A stretch of 64,000 bases of DNA from Roseovarius sp. MMSF_3281 (GTDB lineage: Bacteria > Pseudomonadota > Alphaproteobacteria > Rhodobacterales > Rhodobacteraceae), in contig NZ_JASHIM010000009.1 of assembly GCF_030733685.1 (NCBI RefSeq), positions 1 to 64,000 on the forward strand. Direction: 5' to 3'. A program made the position numbers and the translations under genes. Each line of letters begins with the position of its first letter. Position 1 is the stretch's first letter. Below the pieces are notes generated by a model, which was not told the origin of the DNA, did no database searches, and saw only the letters and a list, made by a program, of their open reading frames with translations. Shown piece by piece: positions 1-8,322 of the stretch.

Positions 1-61
1 GGGGCAAAGGGGCCTTGGACAGGGTGATTGGCCGCGTGCCCGTGGCAGGCGGGGGCCTTCG

Positions 62-91
62 GCGAGAGTATTTTGGGAAAGATGAAGCGGT
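62..91 (-). other. Short 3' element after the kinase-like gene
   Basis: Immediately 3' of the stop codon of the minus-strand kinase-like gene, the + strand reads GAGAGTATTTTGGGAAAGAT followed by GAAG. A similar string (GGGATATTTATGAAAAGAAG followed by AAG) lies directly 3' of the ybaB stop at 41410-41434, so the window has two related copies in the same position relative to a minus-strand stop. From memory, variants of this string are common after stop codons in Rhodobacterales. The function is unknown, and 3' end formation or mRNA stability are guesses. Nothing else is seen in bases 1-61. Confidence 0.35.
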
Positions 92-1138
92 TCAGCTGCG
101 CAAGACCCGGTCGGTGAGATTGAGACGCTCGGCGATGATGGGTTTGAAGGGGGCTCTCAGTTCGGGGTCTTGTTTCTGCAATTCTTCGAGTTCGTCGAGG
201 CGGTTTGTGGCGATGAGGGTCAGCGCCTCCATCCGCAGGCTGCCGTTACTATCGCGGGGCAGGGTTTCGACCGGTTGGATGAGTTCGGGCCTTGGGGTGG
301 GGCAGAGGGTTTCCAGTTCCGCCAGCGGTAGGGATGTTTCGACGAAGGCATAGAGCCCCACGCCCTTGGCAGGCAGGGCATAGGTGCAGAGGGCAACCTC
401 GGTCACCTGCGGATGCGCCATGAGTGCGCTGCGCAAAGCAGGACCGTCGCGTTCGATCCGGTCTTCGGTGCCTTCGCCGTCGGACCAGTTCATCAGGCGG
501 CGGGTGATGAAATTGTAAAACCGCTTGCCGGTGGCCATCCAGATGCGCGAGGGCAGGGCCTTTTGCGTCAGCATCCGGGTTTCCGATGGCGTCAGGAGCT
601 GCGGCGCGTAGGCGCGTTTCTGTTTCAGCAAATGGCGCAGGTCTTCGCGGGCCATGACGCGGAAGAGCTTACCCCGGCGGCGATGTCTGGAGGCGAGTTG
701 AAAGTCGATCACGGCGGCGCGGCCGTCGGGTGTCATCAGCCAGTTCTGGGGTTTGGCGATGTCGTTGTGCGTGACGCCCGCGCGGCGCATCTCGCGCAGG
801 AGGCGCTTGGCGTCGCGGTACCACGCGGGATCGGTGGGCTTGGCCAGTTGCAGCGGCGTGCCCTTCGTCCAACTGCGCAGCAGGCCGGTTTTATCGACGC
901 GCACCAAGATGGGGCAACCTTCGATGCCTTGGACGGCGCGCAGGCCCTTGATTTCCTTGCGGGCCAAGGCCCAAGCGATGGGTTTGGCGTAGACCGGCAC
1001 GGTGTCGAGTTTGCGCAGGACCACCGGGAAATCGGGGTAGCCTTCAAGCGTGCCGGAAATGGTTTCGGAAAAGATATCGCGCTTGTGCACGGTTTGCGGC
1101 AGGAAACGGGCCTTGGCGATATCGGGGGTGACTTGCAT
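92..1138 (-). CDS. Kinase-like protein with C-terminal AMP-binding-enzyme-like tail
   Basis: A 348-aa protein. The N-terminal two thirds looks like a small protein-kinase or LPS-kinase fold: the catalytic loop VTHNDIAKPQNWLM has the HxD...N pattern, followed by VIDFQLA where DFG would sit (DFQ). The C-terminal ~110 residues resemble the end of acyl-CoA synthetases and NRPS A domains (AHPQVTEVAL, then LPRDSNGSLRMEAL in place of LPRTxxGKxxR), with the catalytic lysine replaced by serine. The ATG has a good AGAGGG site. It is the last gene of a minus-strand set with a GT11 and a GT25 gene, so a sugar or lipid kinase acting on surface glycan is plausible. The substrate cannot be read from the sequence, and Ser/Thr kinase is equally possible. 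Confidence 0.6.
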   Translation of the reverse strand: MQVTPDIAKARFLPQTVHKRDIFSETISGTLEGYPDFPVVLRKLDTVPVYAKPIAWALARKEIKGLRAVQGIEGCPILVRVDKTGLLRSWTKGTPLQLAKPTDPAWYRDAKRLLREMRRAGVTHNDIAKPQNWLMTPDGRAAVIDFQLASRHRRRGKLFRVMAREDLRHLLKQKRAYAPQLLTPSETRMLTQKALPSRIWMATGKRFYNFITRRLMNWSDGEGTEDRIERDGPALRSALMAHPQVTEVALCTYALPAKGVGLYAFVETSLPLAELETLCPTPRPELIQPVETLPRDSNGSLRMEALTLIATNRLDELEELQKQDPELRAPFKPIIAERLNLTDRVLRS

Positions 1139-1179
1139 GGCGCCCTCTTAGTGGCTTTCGGGCCGCTGGGGAAGCGGTG

Positions 1180-2028
1180 TTAAAGCCTGTGCCAAGATGC
1201 CGGGTAAATATCGGGGTTCTGTGCGTGGCCGGGGGCGAACCAATCCTTCGGGGCGACAACGCATTTGCCGGGGCTGTCGTTCAGCCATGCGGCCCACCAC
1301 GAGAAGGTGGAGTTGGCAATCACGTTGTGGGCGCAGAGGGTCTGCAGATAAAGGTCGAAATGGCCGGTGGTTTCGTCGTTGTGGTCGACCACGACTGTGT
1401 CAAAGCCAAGCGCAAGGTTGTCGCGTGCCCAGGCGGGATCGTTGGAGAAGACAAAGCAGGTTGGTGTGTCGCCGGTTTGCTTGGCCACGTGGCGCGCTGC
1501 GGCGCGATAGTAGTCGGGTGTGCAGGCGGCATAGGCCCCCGAGGCCACGTAATCACCGCGCCGGACATGCAGGGCTAGGGGGCAGGGGGCCTGCGCAATC
1601 TGCACGGCCATATCCTTGTTCGGGGCGTCAAGCTCGGTGGTGAACTGTAAATCCTTGCGCAGCTGAGCGGCGATGGATTGAAAGTATTTCTCGGACTGCC
1701 AGTAGCCGTGCAGGTAGGTCTGATCGGGCAGGTCGAAAAAGGCCGGCTCGAAGCCAAGCGATTTTTCCCTGTGAAAACGCGGGTTGCGCCCGAGGTAGCG
1801 CCAAAGCGTGTAGCGTAGTGCCCCGTCGGATTTCGCGGGGGGCAAGTTGTCGGTGCGGGTGAAGCGGGCGTTCCGGAAATGGCCGAAGCAATCGCCACGA
1901 TCTGCCGAGCCTGCAATGTAACGCGAATCCAATGCCAGATCGGTTCCGAGGTGATCGGCCAAGGCGCGGGCGGCGGCATATTGGAAAAGCTGGTTTCCGG
2001 CACCGCCGAAGAGGCGGGAAATGATCAT
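1180..2028 (-). CDS. GT11-family glycosyltransferase (alpha-1,2-fucosyltransferase type)
   Basis: A 282-aa protein starting MIISRLFGGAGNQLFQYAAA, the usual GT11 N-terminus. It carries the family's HVRRGDY motif (HxRRGDY, donor nucleotide-sugar binding) and an NSTFSWWAAWL segment near the end, both hallmarks of bacterial alpha-1,2-fucosyltransferases. A reading frame continues upstream, but this ATG follows AGGAGGT at ideal spacing and overlaps the GT25 stop as ATGA, so translation is coupled. It probably acts in the cytoplasm on a lipid-linked glycan, adding fucose or a related sugar. Family assignment is secure. Donor and acceptor are inferred. Confidence 0.85.
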   Translation of the reverse strand: MIISRLFGGAGNQLFQYAAARALADHLGTDLALDSRYIAGSADRGDCFGHFRNARFTRTDNLPPAKSDGALRYTLWRYLGRNPRFHREKSLGFEPAFFDLPDQTYLHGYWQSEKYFQSIAAQLRKDLQFTTELDAPNKDMAVQIAQAPCPLALHVRRGDYVASGAYAACTPDYYRAAARHVAKQTGDTPTCFVFSNDPAWARDNLALGFDTVVVDHNDETTGHFDLYLQTLCAHNVIANSTFSWWAAWLNDSPGKCVVAPKDWFAPGHAQNPDIYPASWHRL

Positions 2029-2792
2029 GCGGGACCTCCTGCTATGCCGCCGGTGGCCGGTGCGCGGCTGCGTTCGGACGAATGCGCGACCCTCCGGCGA
2101 AACCGGCCCCGGTGCCATTCGCGCGACAGCCGTTCGCGCAAGGATTTCTGGCTGGATTGAATTGTCGATCCATCCAGTTGACCGGCGATTTCCGCGATGC
2201 CCGAGGGGAAGATCATCGCCGGGCGCAACCCGGTGTGCCAATGGCTTTGCACGAAGGTATCCACGGGGCGATCAAAGGGCGATGACCGGGCCAGAAGATG
2301 CGCGGCGGTTTCACGGCTGACCAGTTGCGCGGTTGTGCGCAGCCCGCCCAGTTGCGGCACGATCAGGGCCATGTCGCCAGCGTGGTCGATTGCCGTGACC
2401 GGGCCCTTTTGCGGACGTGTCTGAAACTGGATATAGCCCAGACTGCCGATGTGGCGCTGAGCAAGGTCAAAGGCCTTTGCAAAGCTCTTGGGGTCAAGGC
2501 CAGCGTCATCCTCGATGATCAGGGCCGCGTCGGCCTGACGCTGTTGCATATCGGCCCAGATCGCCCGGTGCGACAGGAAACATCCCACTTCGCCGGTTTT
2601 GAGGGGGAAGGGGTAGGGCGGGTCAAAAAGGCCCGTGCCCACCGCATTTTCGATCTCGTCGGCGGGGCATTGCGCCCCGTCCACCGCGGGCCAGATTTCT
2701 CCCTCCAGCCCGCAGGTGTCCAGTAGCGCCTGTGCATTGGCACGGCGGGCCGTGGCCCGTTCGAGGTGCAACACGTAGGCGCGCGTCTTCAT
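2025..2792 (-). CDS. Glycosyltransferase family 25 (LPS-type)
   Basis: A 255-aa protein of the GT25 (Glyco_transf_25) family. It opens with MKTRAYVLHLERATARR, has the conserved GEVGCFLSHRAIWADM segment, and the ALIIEDDAG acidic motif (EDD) expected for the nucleotide-sugar/metal site. Family members add galactose or other sugars to LPS or capsule. The start lies 7 bases beyond the aldehyde dehydrogenase stop with no strong ribosome site of its own, which suggests coupled translation, and its stop overlaps the GT11 start. The C-terminus is basic (RLSREWHRGRFRRR), which may hold it at the membrane. Confidence 0.85.
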   Translation of the reverse strand: MKTRAYVLHLERATARRANAQALLDTCGLEGEIWPAVDGAQCPADEIENAVGTGLFDPPYPFPLKTGEVGCFLSHRAIWADMQQRQADAALIIEDDAGLDPKSFAKAFDLAQRHIGSLGYIQFQTRPQKGPVTAIDHAGDMALIVPQLGGLRTTAQLVSRETAAHLLARSSPFDRPVDTFVQSHWHTGLRPAMIFPSGIAEIAGQLDGSTIQSSQKSLRERLSREWHRGRFRRRVAHSSERSRAPATGGIAGGPA

Positions 2793-2799
2793 CGACAGG

Positions 2800-4242
2800 T
2801 CAGGCGCCTTCGGTCCAGCCGGAGACGGCCTTGACTTCGAGGAAGTCCTCGATGCCCCATTTGCCGCCTTCGCGCCCGTTGCCAGATTGCTTCATCCCGC
2901 CGAAGGGCGCGCCCATGCCGCGCGATTGACCATTCATTTCCACCATGCCCGAGCGCAGGGCGCGGGCCGCGCGATTGGCGCGGGCGGGGTCTTGGGTCTG
3001 GACATAGTTGGTCAGGCCATAGGGCGTATCATTGGCAATTTTCAGGCCCTCTTCCTCGCTTTCAAACGGGATGATCGACAGGACCGGGCCAAAGATTTCC
3101 TCGCGCGCGATGGTCATGTCGTTGTTCACATCGGCAAAGACCGTCGGTTTGACGTAAAAACCCCGGTTGAGGCCATCGGGGCGGCCCGTGCCGCCCGCCA
3201 CTAGGCGCGCGCCTTCGTCTATGCCTTTTTGGATCAGGTCCTGGATCTTGTTGAACTGCACCTCGTTCACCACCGGGCCGATGTGGCGGCCTTCCTCGTG
3301 GGAGGAGCCGACCTCAAGATTGTTGGCGATTTCAGCCGCGGTTTCAACGGCTTGGTCGTAAACCTCTTGCTGCACCAGCATCCGGGTGGGGGCGTTGCAG
3401 GATTGGCCCGAGTTGTTCATGCAGTGCAGCACCCCGCGTTTGACGGCCTTTTCATCGGCATCGGCGAAGATCAGGTTGGCCCCTTTGCCGCCCAGTTCAA
3501 GGCTGACGCGTTTGAGGGTGTCGGCGGCGGTCTTGGTAATGATCTTGCCCGCGCGGGACGACCCGGTGAAAGAGATCATATCGACGTCGGGGTGGGCGGT
3601 CAGTTGGCTGCCAACGCCCGCGCCATCGCCGTTGACCATGTTGAACACACCTTCGGGCAGCCCGGCGGCGTCAACGATTTCCGCGAAGATCACCGCCGAC
3701 AGGGGCGATTCTTCGGAGGGCTTGAGAACCATGGTGCAGCCCGCCACAAGCGCGGCGGCAACCTTGAGGGTGACTTGGTTCATCGGCCAGTTCCAAGGTG
3801 TGATCATACCGACCACGCCGATCGGGTCGTGAATGATACGGTCGTTGGGGGCGTGGTCACCCAAGGGTTCGATGAACTCGAAATCCTTGGCGACGGTCAG
3901 GAAGGCCTTCATGTGGCCCAGACCGGCACCGGCCTGCTGTTGGCGCGCCATGTCGATAGGGGCACCCATTTCAAGGCTGATCGCCTGGGCCATATCTTCG
4001 GCCCGTTCCTTGTAGGCGTCATAGATGCGTTGCAAGGCCGCGATGCGATCCTCTTTCGAGGTGGCGGCCCAAGCGGGGAAGGCGGCCTTGGCTGCGGCAA
4101 CGGCATCATCGGTATCGGCCAGAGACCCCAAGGAGATGACCGCGCAGGCCTCCTCGTTGGAGGGGTCGATCACGTTGTGATCATTTGGCGCACTTGGTTT
4201 TACCCAAGCACCGTTTATGTAGAAGTCGCGTTTCTCGATCAT
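2800..4242 (-). CDS. NAD(P)-dependent aldehyde dehydrogenase
   Basis: A 480-aa protein of normal length for the ALDH superfamily. It shows GMITPWNWPMNQ (cofactor and oxyanion region with the conserved Asn), the FTGSSRAG cofactor loop, LELGGKG (general base Glu) and NNSGQSCNAPTR with the nucleophilic Cys, then EEIFGPVLSI. It oxidises an aldehyde to a carboxylic acid; the substrate is not evident. The start was moved 54 bases inside the longest frame because this ATG follows GGAGGT. It is divergent from the peroxiredoxin across a 135-bp promoter region, and the GT25 gene follows after 7 bases. Confidence 0.93.
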   Translation of the reverse strand: MIEKRDFYINGAWVKPSAPNDHNVIDPSNEEACAVISLGSLADTDDAVAAAKAAFPAWAATSKEDRIAALQRIYDAYKERAEDMAQAISLEMGAPIDMARQQQAGAGLGHMKAFLTVAKDFEFIEPLGDHAPNDRIIHDPIGVVGMITPWNWPMNQVTLKVAAALVAGCTMVLKPSEESPLSAVIFAEIVDAAGLPEGVFNMVNGDGAGVGSQLTAHPDVDMISFTGSSRAGKIITKTAADTLKRVSLELGGKGANLIFADADEKAVKRGVLHCMNNSGQSCNAPTRMLVQQEVYDQAVETAAEIANNLEVGSSHEEGRHIGPVVNEVQFNKIQDLIQKGIDEGARLVAGGTGRPDGLNRGFYVKPTVFADVNNDMTIAREEIFGPVLSIIPFESEEEGLKIANDTPYGLTNYVQTQDPARANRAARALRSGMVEMNGQSRGMGAPFGGMKQSGNGREGGKWGIEDFLEVKAVSGWTEGA

Positions 4243-4377
4243 GGTGGACCTCCGTGAATTCGGCGGCACTTTGTCAGGGAAAATGCCGACCTGCAAGGTT
4301 GGAAAAAGGACACTCGCCCTTGGATTTGATCAAATTCCGAACCGGGGCGAACTGCAAGCAGAAAAGGACATGTCGCT

Positions 4378-5031
4378 ATGGCACTGCGTATCAACGATGA
4401 AATTCCCAATCTGACCGTCGAAACCGATCAGGGCACACTGAGCTTGCATGACTGGGTCGGCGATAGCTGGGCCATCCTGTTTTCGCATCCCAAGGATTTC
4501 ACACCCGTGTGTACCACTGAATTCGGCGCGGTGGCGCAACTGGCCGATGAGTGGGAAAAACGCGGTTGCAAGGTGATGGGCGTTTCCGTGGATGGTGTTG
4601 ATGATCACAAGAAATGGAAAGGCGATATCGAGAAGGTTGGCGGGGCCGAAGCGGGCTTTCCGATTGTGGCCGACGAGGGGCTGGAGCTGTCGAAAGCCTT
4701 TGATATGCTGCCTGCCGAGGCCTATTTGCCCGACGGGCGGACGCCCGCCGATAGTGCCACGGTGCGCAGTGTTTTCATCATCGGGCCTGACAGGAAACTG
4801 AAGCTGTCGATGACCTATCCGATGACCGTGGGCCGCAACTTTGCCGAGGTTCTGCGGGCCTTGGATGCCCTGCAGACCAGCGCGAAAGAGAACGTGGCGA
4901 CGCCCGCAAACTGGACCGTTGGGCAGGATGTGATCATCCCCACGGCGGTCAGCGACGAGGACGCCACGGCGAAATATGGCAGCTTTGAAACCGTGCTGCC
5001 CTATCTGCGCAAGGCCAAGCTCAAGGCCTGA
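4378..5031 (+). CDS. 1-Cys type peroxiredoxin
   Basis: A 217-aa cytosolic peroxiredoxin. The peroxidatic cysteine sits in HPKDFTPVCTTEFG, the long C-terminal extension and overall length match the Prx6/1-Cys group, and there is no resolving CP motif of the 2-Cys AhpC type. It reduces hydroperoxides to alcohols, likely as a single-gene antioxidant unit. It has its own promoter region, shared divergently with the aldehyde dehydrogenase, and is followed within 22 bases by a strong terminator. AAGGAC upstream of the ATG serves as ribosome site. Confidence 0.93.
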   Translation: MALRINDEIPNLTVETDQGTLSLHDWVGDSWAILFSHPKDFTPVCTTEFGAVAQLADEWEKRGCKVMGVSVDGVDDHKKWKGDIEKVGGAEAGFPIVADEGLELSKAFDMLPAEAYLPDGRTPADSATVRSVFIIGPDRKLKLSMTYPMTVGRNFAEVLRALDALQTSAKENVATPANWTVGQDVIIPTAVSDEDATAKYGSFETVLPYLRKAKLKA

Positions 5032-5052
5032 TTTTCAAAGCTTTTTCATGCG

Positions 5053-5084
5053 AAACCCCGCCCGTTGTGGCGGGGTTTCTTGTT
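5053..5084 (+). terminator. Rho-independent terminator after peroxiredoxin
   Basis: A perfect 10-bp stem AAACCCCGCC / GGCGGGGTTT with a 6-base loop (CGTTGT), followed by CTTGTT. It lies 22 bases after the peroxiredoxin stop. Confidence 0.9.
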
Positions 5085-5161
5085 GCCTGTCAGGGCCTCA
5101 TGATGGACAGGGCCGCAAAACTTGCCTAAGGGCTTTGGCCAGGTTGTAAGAGGTTAAGCAG

Positions 5162-6196
5162 ATGGCAAAGCGTGAATCCTTCAAGATAAACGGGTCAACC
5201 ATTGCGCCGGGCACCCGGCAGACGGTGGATATCCCTGTCAGCACCCTGTCGGACCATACGCCGGTGCACCTTTCGGTGCATGTGGTGCACGGCAAGAAAC
5301 CGGGGCCGGTTCTGTTTGTCTCGGCCGCGATTCACGGCGATGAGGTGATCGGGGTCGAGATTGTCCGGCGGCTTTTGAAAGCCGGGTCACTGAAAAACAT
5401 GGCGGGCACGCTGCTGGCTGTACCGATCGTCAATACCTTCGGGTTTCATAACCATTCCAGATACTTACCGGATCGGCGCGACCTGAACCGATGCTTTCCG
5501 GGGCTTAGCGAAGGCTCGATGGCCTCGCGTCTGGCGCATATTTTCATGCGCGAGGTGGTCAGCCGGGCGGATGTGGGGATTGATCTGCATTCGGCGGCGG
5601 TGCAGCGAACCAACCTGCCGCAAATCCGGCTGACGGCGGGCAATGATCGGTTGATGGAATTGGGCCGGGTCTTCGGGGCGCCGGTGATGATGCAATCGAA
5701 CCTGCGGGAAGGTTCGCTTCGGATGGCGGCCGAGGAGGCGGGCGTTGATGTTCTGCTTTACGAAGGCGGCGAAGGGCAGCGGTTTGACGAACTGGCCGCG
5801 CGTGCCGGTGCTACGGGCATCCTGCGGGTCATGAACCATCTTGGAATGATCGCGAAGAAAGGCGTTCCAAAGACGCGCGGCGCGCCTGTTTTATGCAGTG
5901 ATTCCACGTGGTATCGCGCCCCGGCGGGGGGGCTGTTCCGTGGTTACCACGGGATTGGCGACAGGGTGTCGCCCGGCACCGTTCTGGGGGCTATTTCGGA
6001 CCCTTTCGGGGAAGTGGAGAGCGAGGTGACGTGCGACCACGAGGGGATTGTCATCGGTCGCACCAATATGCCCACGGTTTACGAGGGGGATGCCCTGTTT
6101 CACGTGGCATCGACCCCGCGTGCCGAGCAGGCCCTGGAGGGGATCAACGGCCACATGGAGGCCGCCCCACTATTCGACGAAGATGAAATAATATAG
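5162..6196 (+). CDS. Succinylglutamate desuccinylase/aspartoacylase-family hydrolase
   Basis: A 344-aa zinc carboxypeptidase-like (M14, AstE/AspA) enzyme. AAIHGDEVIG supplies the HxxE zinc ligands, DRRDLNRCFPG the conserved Arg/Asn substrate loop, and GIDLHSA the third zinc ligand. A C-terminal beta domain (about residues 260-330) is typical of AspA-like proteins. It hydrolyses an N-acyl amino acid or similar amide; no arginine-degradation genes are nearby, so the substrate is open. The ATG is preceded by AGAGGTTA. The 24-bp gap to the convergent membrane gene has no obvious terminator. Confidence 0.85.
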   Translation: MAKRESFKINGSTIAPGTRQTVDIPVSTLSDHTPVHLSVHVVHGKKPGPVLFVSAAIHGDEVIGVEIVRRLLKAGSLKNMAGTLLAVPIVNTFGFHNHSRYLPDRRDLNRCFPGLSEGSMASRLAHIFMREVVSRADVGIDLHSAAVQRTNLPQIRLTAGNDRLMELGRVFGAPVMMQSNLREGSLRMAAEEAGVDVLLYEGGEGQRFDELAARAGATGILRVMNHLGMIAKKGVPKTRGAPVLCSDSTWYRAPAGGLFRGYHGIGDRVSPGTVLGAISDPFGEVESEVTCDHEGIVIGRTNMPTVYEGDALFHVASTPRAEQALEGINGHMEAAPLFDEDEII

Positions 6197-6219
6197 CAAG
6201 TTCAGCGCCTTGAGACCCG

Positions 6220-6894
6220 TTAGGCCATTGGATCAAAGCGATCTGAATTGGTGGGCGCGATGAAAATAGATAGTGCGACCACGCTGAAGATGAACTCGTA
6301 CACTTCCCATTTGCGGGGCAGGTCAACGACAGCGATGAACAGGCTGGCCCCGAAGGCAAGGGCCGCATGACGCAGGCCGGGAACGGGAATGGCGAGGGCA
6401 TCGGCGAAAGTTTTGACCCAGTTGAAGCGGGTGTACATCAGCGGCAGTGCCACGAGATAGAGCAGCAACACGGTTGTCAGGACGCTCCCGAAGAGGGTCT
6501 TGGCAAGCTGTTGTTCGCCGATCACGAGGTTATGCAGGTTGGTTTCGTTCTGGTAGTTGTTCTCGGCGAAAAACTCGGTCGTTTCCCAGCCAAAGACGCG
6601 CTGACCCCATGAGATTTCCTCGCCCGAGGCGAAGAAGAACAAAAGCGCGTAGAGAGCGACCAGAAGGGTGGCGACCCATGCGCCGTTGCGGGCCTGTTCG
6701 AGGCTGCGCCGCGCCAGTACCAGACTGGAAATAAACAGGAAAATCGCGGTGGACCATTCGATGGGGCCGTCCTCTTGGGCGAAACCGTCATGGAATTGCT
6801 GCACGAAGCCGGTGACATAATAAAGCAGCGTGAAAAGCAGGCTGGCATAGGCCAGACCGAAAAGAAGCTGATCGGCGGTGTTGAGGCGTTGCAT
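6220..6894 (-). CDS. Polytopic inner-membrane protein, unknown function
   Basis: A 224-aa hydrophobic protein with about six predicted membrane spans (LLFGLAYASLLFTLLYYV, AIFLFISSLVLA, VATLLVALYALLFFFASG, VLTTVLLLYLVALPLMY, AALAFGASLFIAVV, FIFSVVALSIFI). A central soluble loop, GEEISWGQRVFGWETTEFFAENNYQNETNLHNL, is unusually rich in acidic and aromatic residues and may be a functional site; it is described here by position (about residues 90-122). The start MQRLNTADQ is chosen over the longer frame because AGGATC precedes it. I do not recognise a named family. It is monocistronic, with a GTAC element 200 bases upstream. Confidence 0.7.
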   Translation of the reverse strand: MQRLNTADQLLFGLAYASLLFTLLYYVTGFVQQFHDGFAQEDGPIEWSTAIFLFISSLVLARRSLEQARNGAWVATLLVALYALLFFFASGEEISWGQRVFGWETTEFFAENNYQNETNLHNLVIGEQQLAKTLFGSVLTTVLLLYLVALPLMYTRFNWVKTFADALAIPVPGLRHAALAFGASLFIAVVDLPRKWEVYEFIFSVVALSIFIAPTNSDRFDPMA

Positions 6895-7243
6895 GGCGGA
6901 TCCTGTCGCGATTGGGAGTGGCGTTGCGTTACCGCACGGCGGCGTATCCGGCAAGGGGGCGGTGGCAAGGGGGGCAGGACACCGCGCATGTCCTGAACCT
7001 GCGAACCTGAGATATCAGCGGGACGCCCCGCCGTTTGATTGCCGCAAGTCGACCCAGGTGTTCTTGGGTCAGGTGGGTTGCGAAAGCGCACCGTACGAGT
7101 CGTACGAAACGTACGGGGGTTTCGTACGTTTTCGCGCGCGCCGCTTATCAGCCCTGACGGCCTTCTTCGCGGGGACCGAAGTGATGGGCGCCCCGGCGGG
7201 ATAATGCGCGGTGATTGCGCACCCTGGGGCCGGGAAATGACAA
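6895..7243. other. Intergenic region with GTAC four-site element
   Basis: About 350 bases between the membrane-protein start and the rpsU terminator. Apart from the four-site GTAC element at 7092-7128 I see no gene. Frames here have no family signature. It presumably holds the promoter of the minus-strand membrane protein. Confidence 0.5.
7092..7128 (+). repeat. GTAC four-site element, copy 1
   Basis: CGTACG palindromes begin at 7092, 7101, 7110 and 7123, a start-to-start spacing of 9, 9 and 13. The first two sites read CCGTACGAGTCGTACGA, a 17-mer that recurs exactly, inverted, in copy 2 (50391-50427). Copy 3 (51569-51603) has GTAC cores with the same 9-9-13 spacing. This copy lies about 200 bases upstream of the minus-strand membrane gene. 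The regular spacing suggests a multi-subunit DNA-binding site. Confidence 0.65.
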
Positions 7244-7268
7244 ACCCCCGAAGCGGCTGCCCGGGGGT
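7244..7268 (-). terminator. Terminator of rpsU
   Basis: Read on the minus strand, ACCCCCG / CGGGGGT forms a 7-bp stem around an 11-base loop, followed by TTGTCATTT. It lies about 36 bases 3' of the rpsU stop. Confidence 0.75.
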
Positions 7269-7304
7269 CGTCTGATTTCTCGTGTCCTCGCTGTGAGAGA
7301 GGTC

Positions 7305-7511
7305 TTAGAGCAGACCTTCGCGCTGGGCTTTCTTGCGTGCCAGTTTACGGGCACGGCGGATCGCTTCAGCTTTCTCGCGCGCTTTTTTCTCGGAGGGTTT
7401 CTCGAAATGTTGCTTGAGCTTCATTTCACGAAACACGCCTTCGCGCTGCAGCTTTTTCTTCAGGGCGCGGAGCGCCTGATCGACATTGTTGTCGCGAACA
7501 CTAACCTGCAT
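7305..7511 (-). CDS. rpsU: 30S ribosomal protein S21
   Basis: A 68-aa, very basic protein beginning [20 protein letters not shown] and containing [21 protein letters not shown], the characteristic bS21 sequence. It binds the small subunit near the anti-Shine-Dalgarno region. AGGTGGTGA precedes the ATG. It is transcribed alone, divergently from the COQ9-family gene, and ends at a clear terminator. Confidence 0.97.
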   Translation of the reverse strand: MQVSVRDNNVDQALRALKKKLQREGVFREMKLKQHFEKPSEKKAREKAEAIRRARKLARKKAQREGLL

Positions 7512-7624
7512 GTGGTGTCACCACCTTTCTAAGTTGATGTTGCATGGAATTGCAGGAAGTGGCCGTATAGCAAAGCGTCATTCTTTTGTCTAGGGTGATG
7601 CGCAAAGCCTGTGGAGGTACCGAG

Positions 7625-8311
7625 ATGTCCGACCGCGAGACGATAAACGCGCTGCTGGAGGCGGCGAAACTGCATGTGCCATTCGATGGATGGAGTGCGG
7701 CGACATTTCAGGCGGCGGTGACCGATGCCGGTGTTGCCCCCGGTGTGGCCGAGGCGGTCTGCCCGCGTGGGGCGGTTGACCTTGCCTTGGCTTATCATGC
7801 GGAAGGCGATGCCTTGATGCTGGAGCGGTTGACGGCCACGGACCTGAGCGAGATGCGGTTTCGCGACCGGGTGGCATTTGCCGTGCAGGCACGTCTGGAG
7901 GCGGTCGAGGACCGCGAGTTGGTGCAGCGTGGTGTGACGCTGTTTGCCTTGCCGCAATACGCGGGTGACGGGGCCAAGGCGATCTGGGGCACCTGCGACA
8001 AGATTTGGACCGCACTTGGCGATACCTCGGAGGATGTGAACTGGTACACCAAGCGCGCGACGTTGTCGGGGGTCTATTCCTCGACCGTGCTTTATTGGTT
8101 GGGGGATGACAGCCCGGGGCATCAGGCGACGTGGGAGTTTCTGGACCGGCGGATTGACGACGTGATGCAGTTTGAGAAGGTAAAGGCACAGGTGCGCGAC
8201 AACAAGCTGTTGAGCCAAGTGTTTGCCGGGCCGTTGAAGATATTGGACAAGGTGCGCGCGCCGCAGGCAAATGCGCGGCACGATATGCCGGGCCAGTGGC
8301 GCGGCGAGTGA
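7625..8311 (+). CDS. COQ9-family ubiquinone biosynthesis protein
   Basis: A 228-aa protein matching the bacterial COQ9 group: an N-terminal TetR-like helical half, then VPFDGWSAATFQAAV, RDRVAFAVQARLEAV, and the DTSEDVNWYTKRATLSGVYSSTVLYWLGD block that is the signature of the family. COQ9 is a lipid-binding partner of COQ7 in ubiquinone synthesis. The start follows GGAGGT. The same strand continues 11 bases later with an NADPH:quinone oxidoreductase, which fits a quinone-related pair. Confidence 0.9.
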   Translation: MSDRETINALLEAAKLHVPFDGWSAATFQAAVTDAGVAPGVAEAVCPRGAVDLALAYHAEGDALMLERLTATDLSEMRFRDRVAFAVQARLEAVEDRELVQRGVTLFALPQYAGDGAKAIWGTCDKIWTALGDTSEDVNWYTKRATLSGVYSSTVLYWLGDDSPGHQATWEFLDRRIDDVMQFEKVKAQVRDNKLLSQVFAGPLKILDKVRAPQANARHDMPGQWRGE

Positions 8312-8322
8312 GGGAGAGCGGA

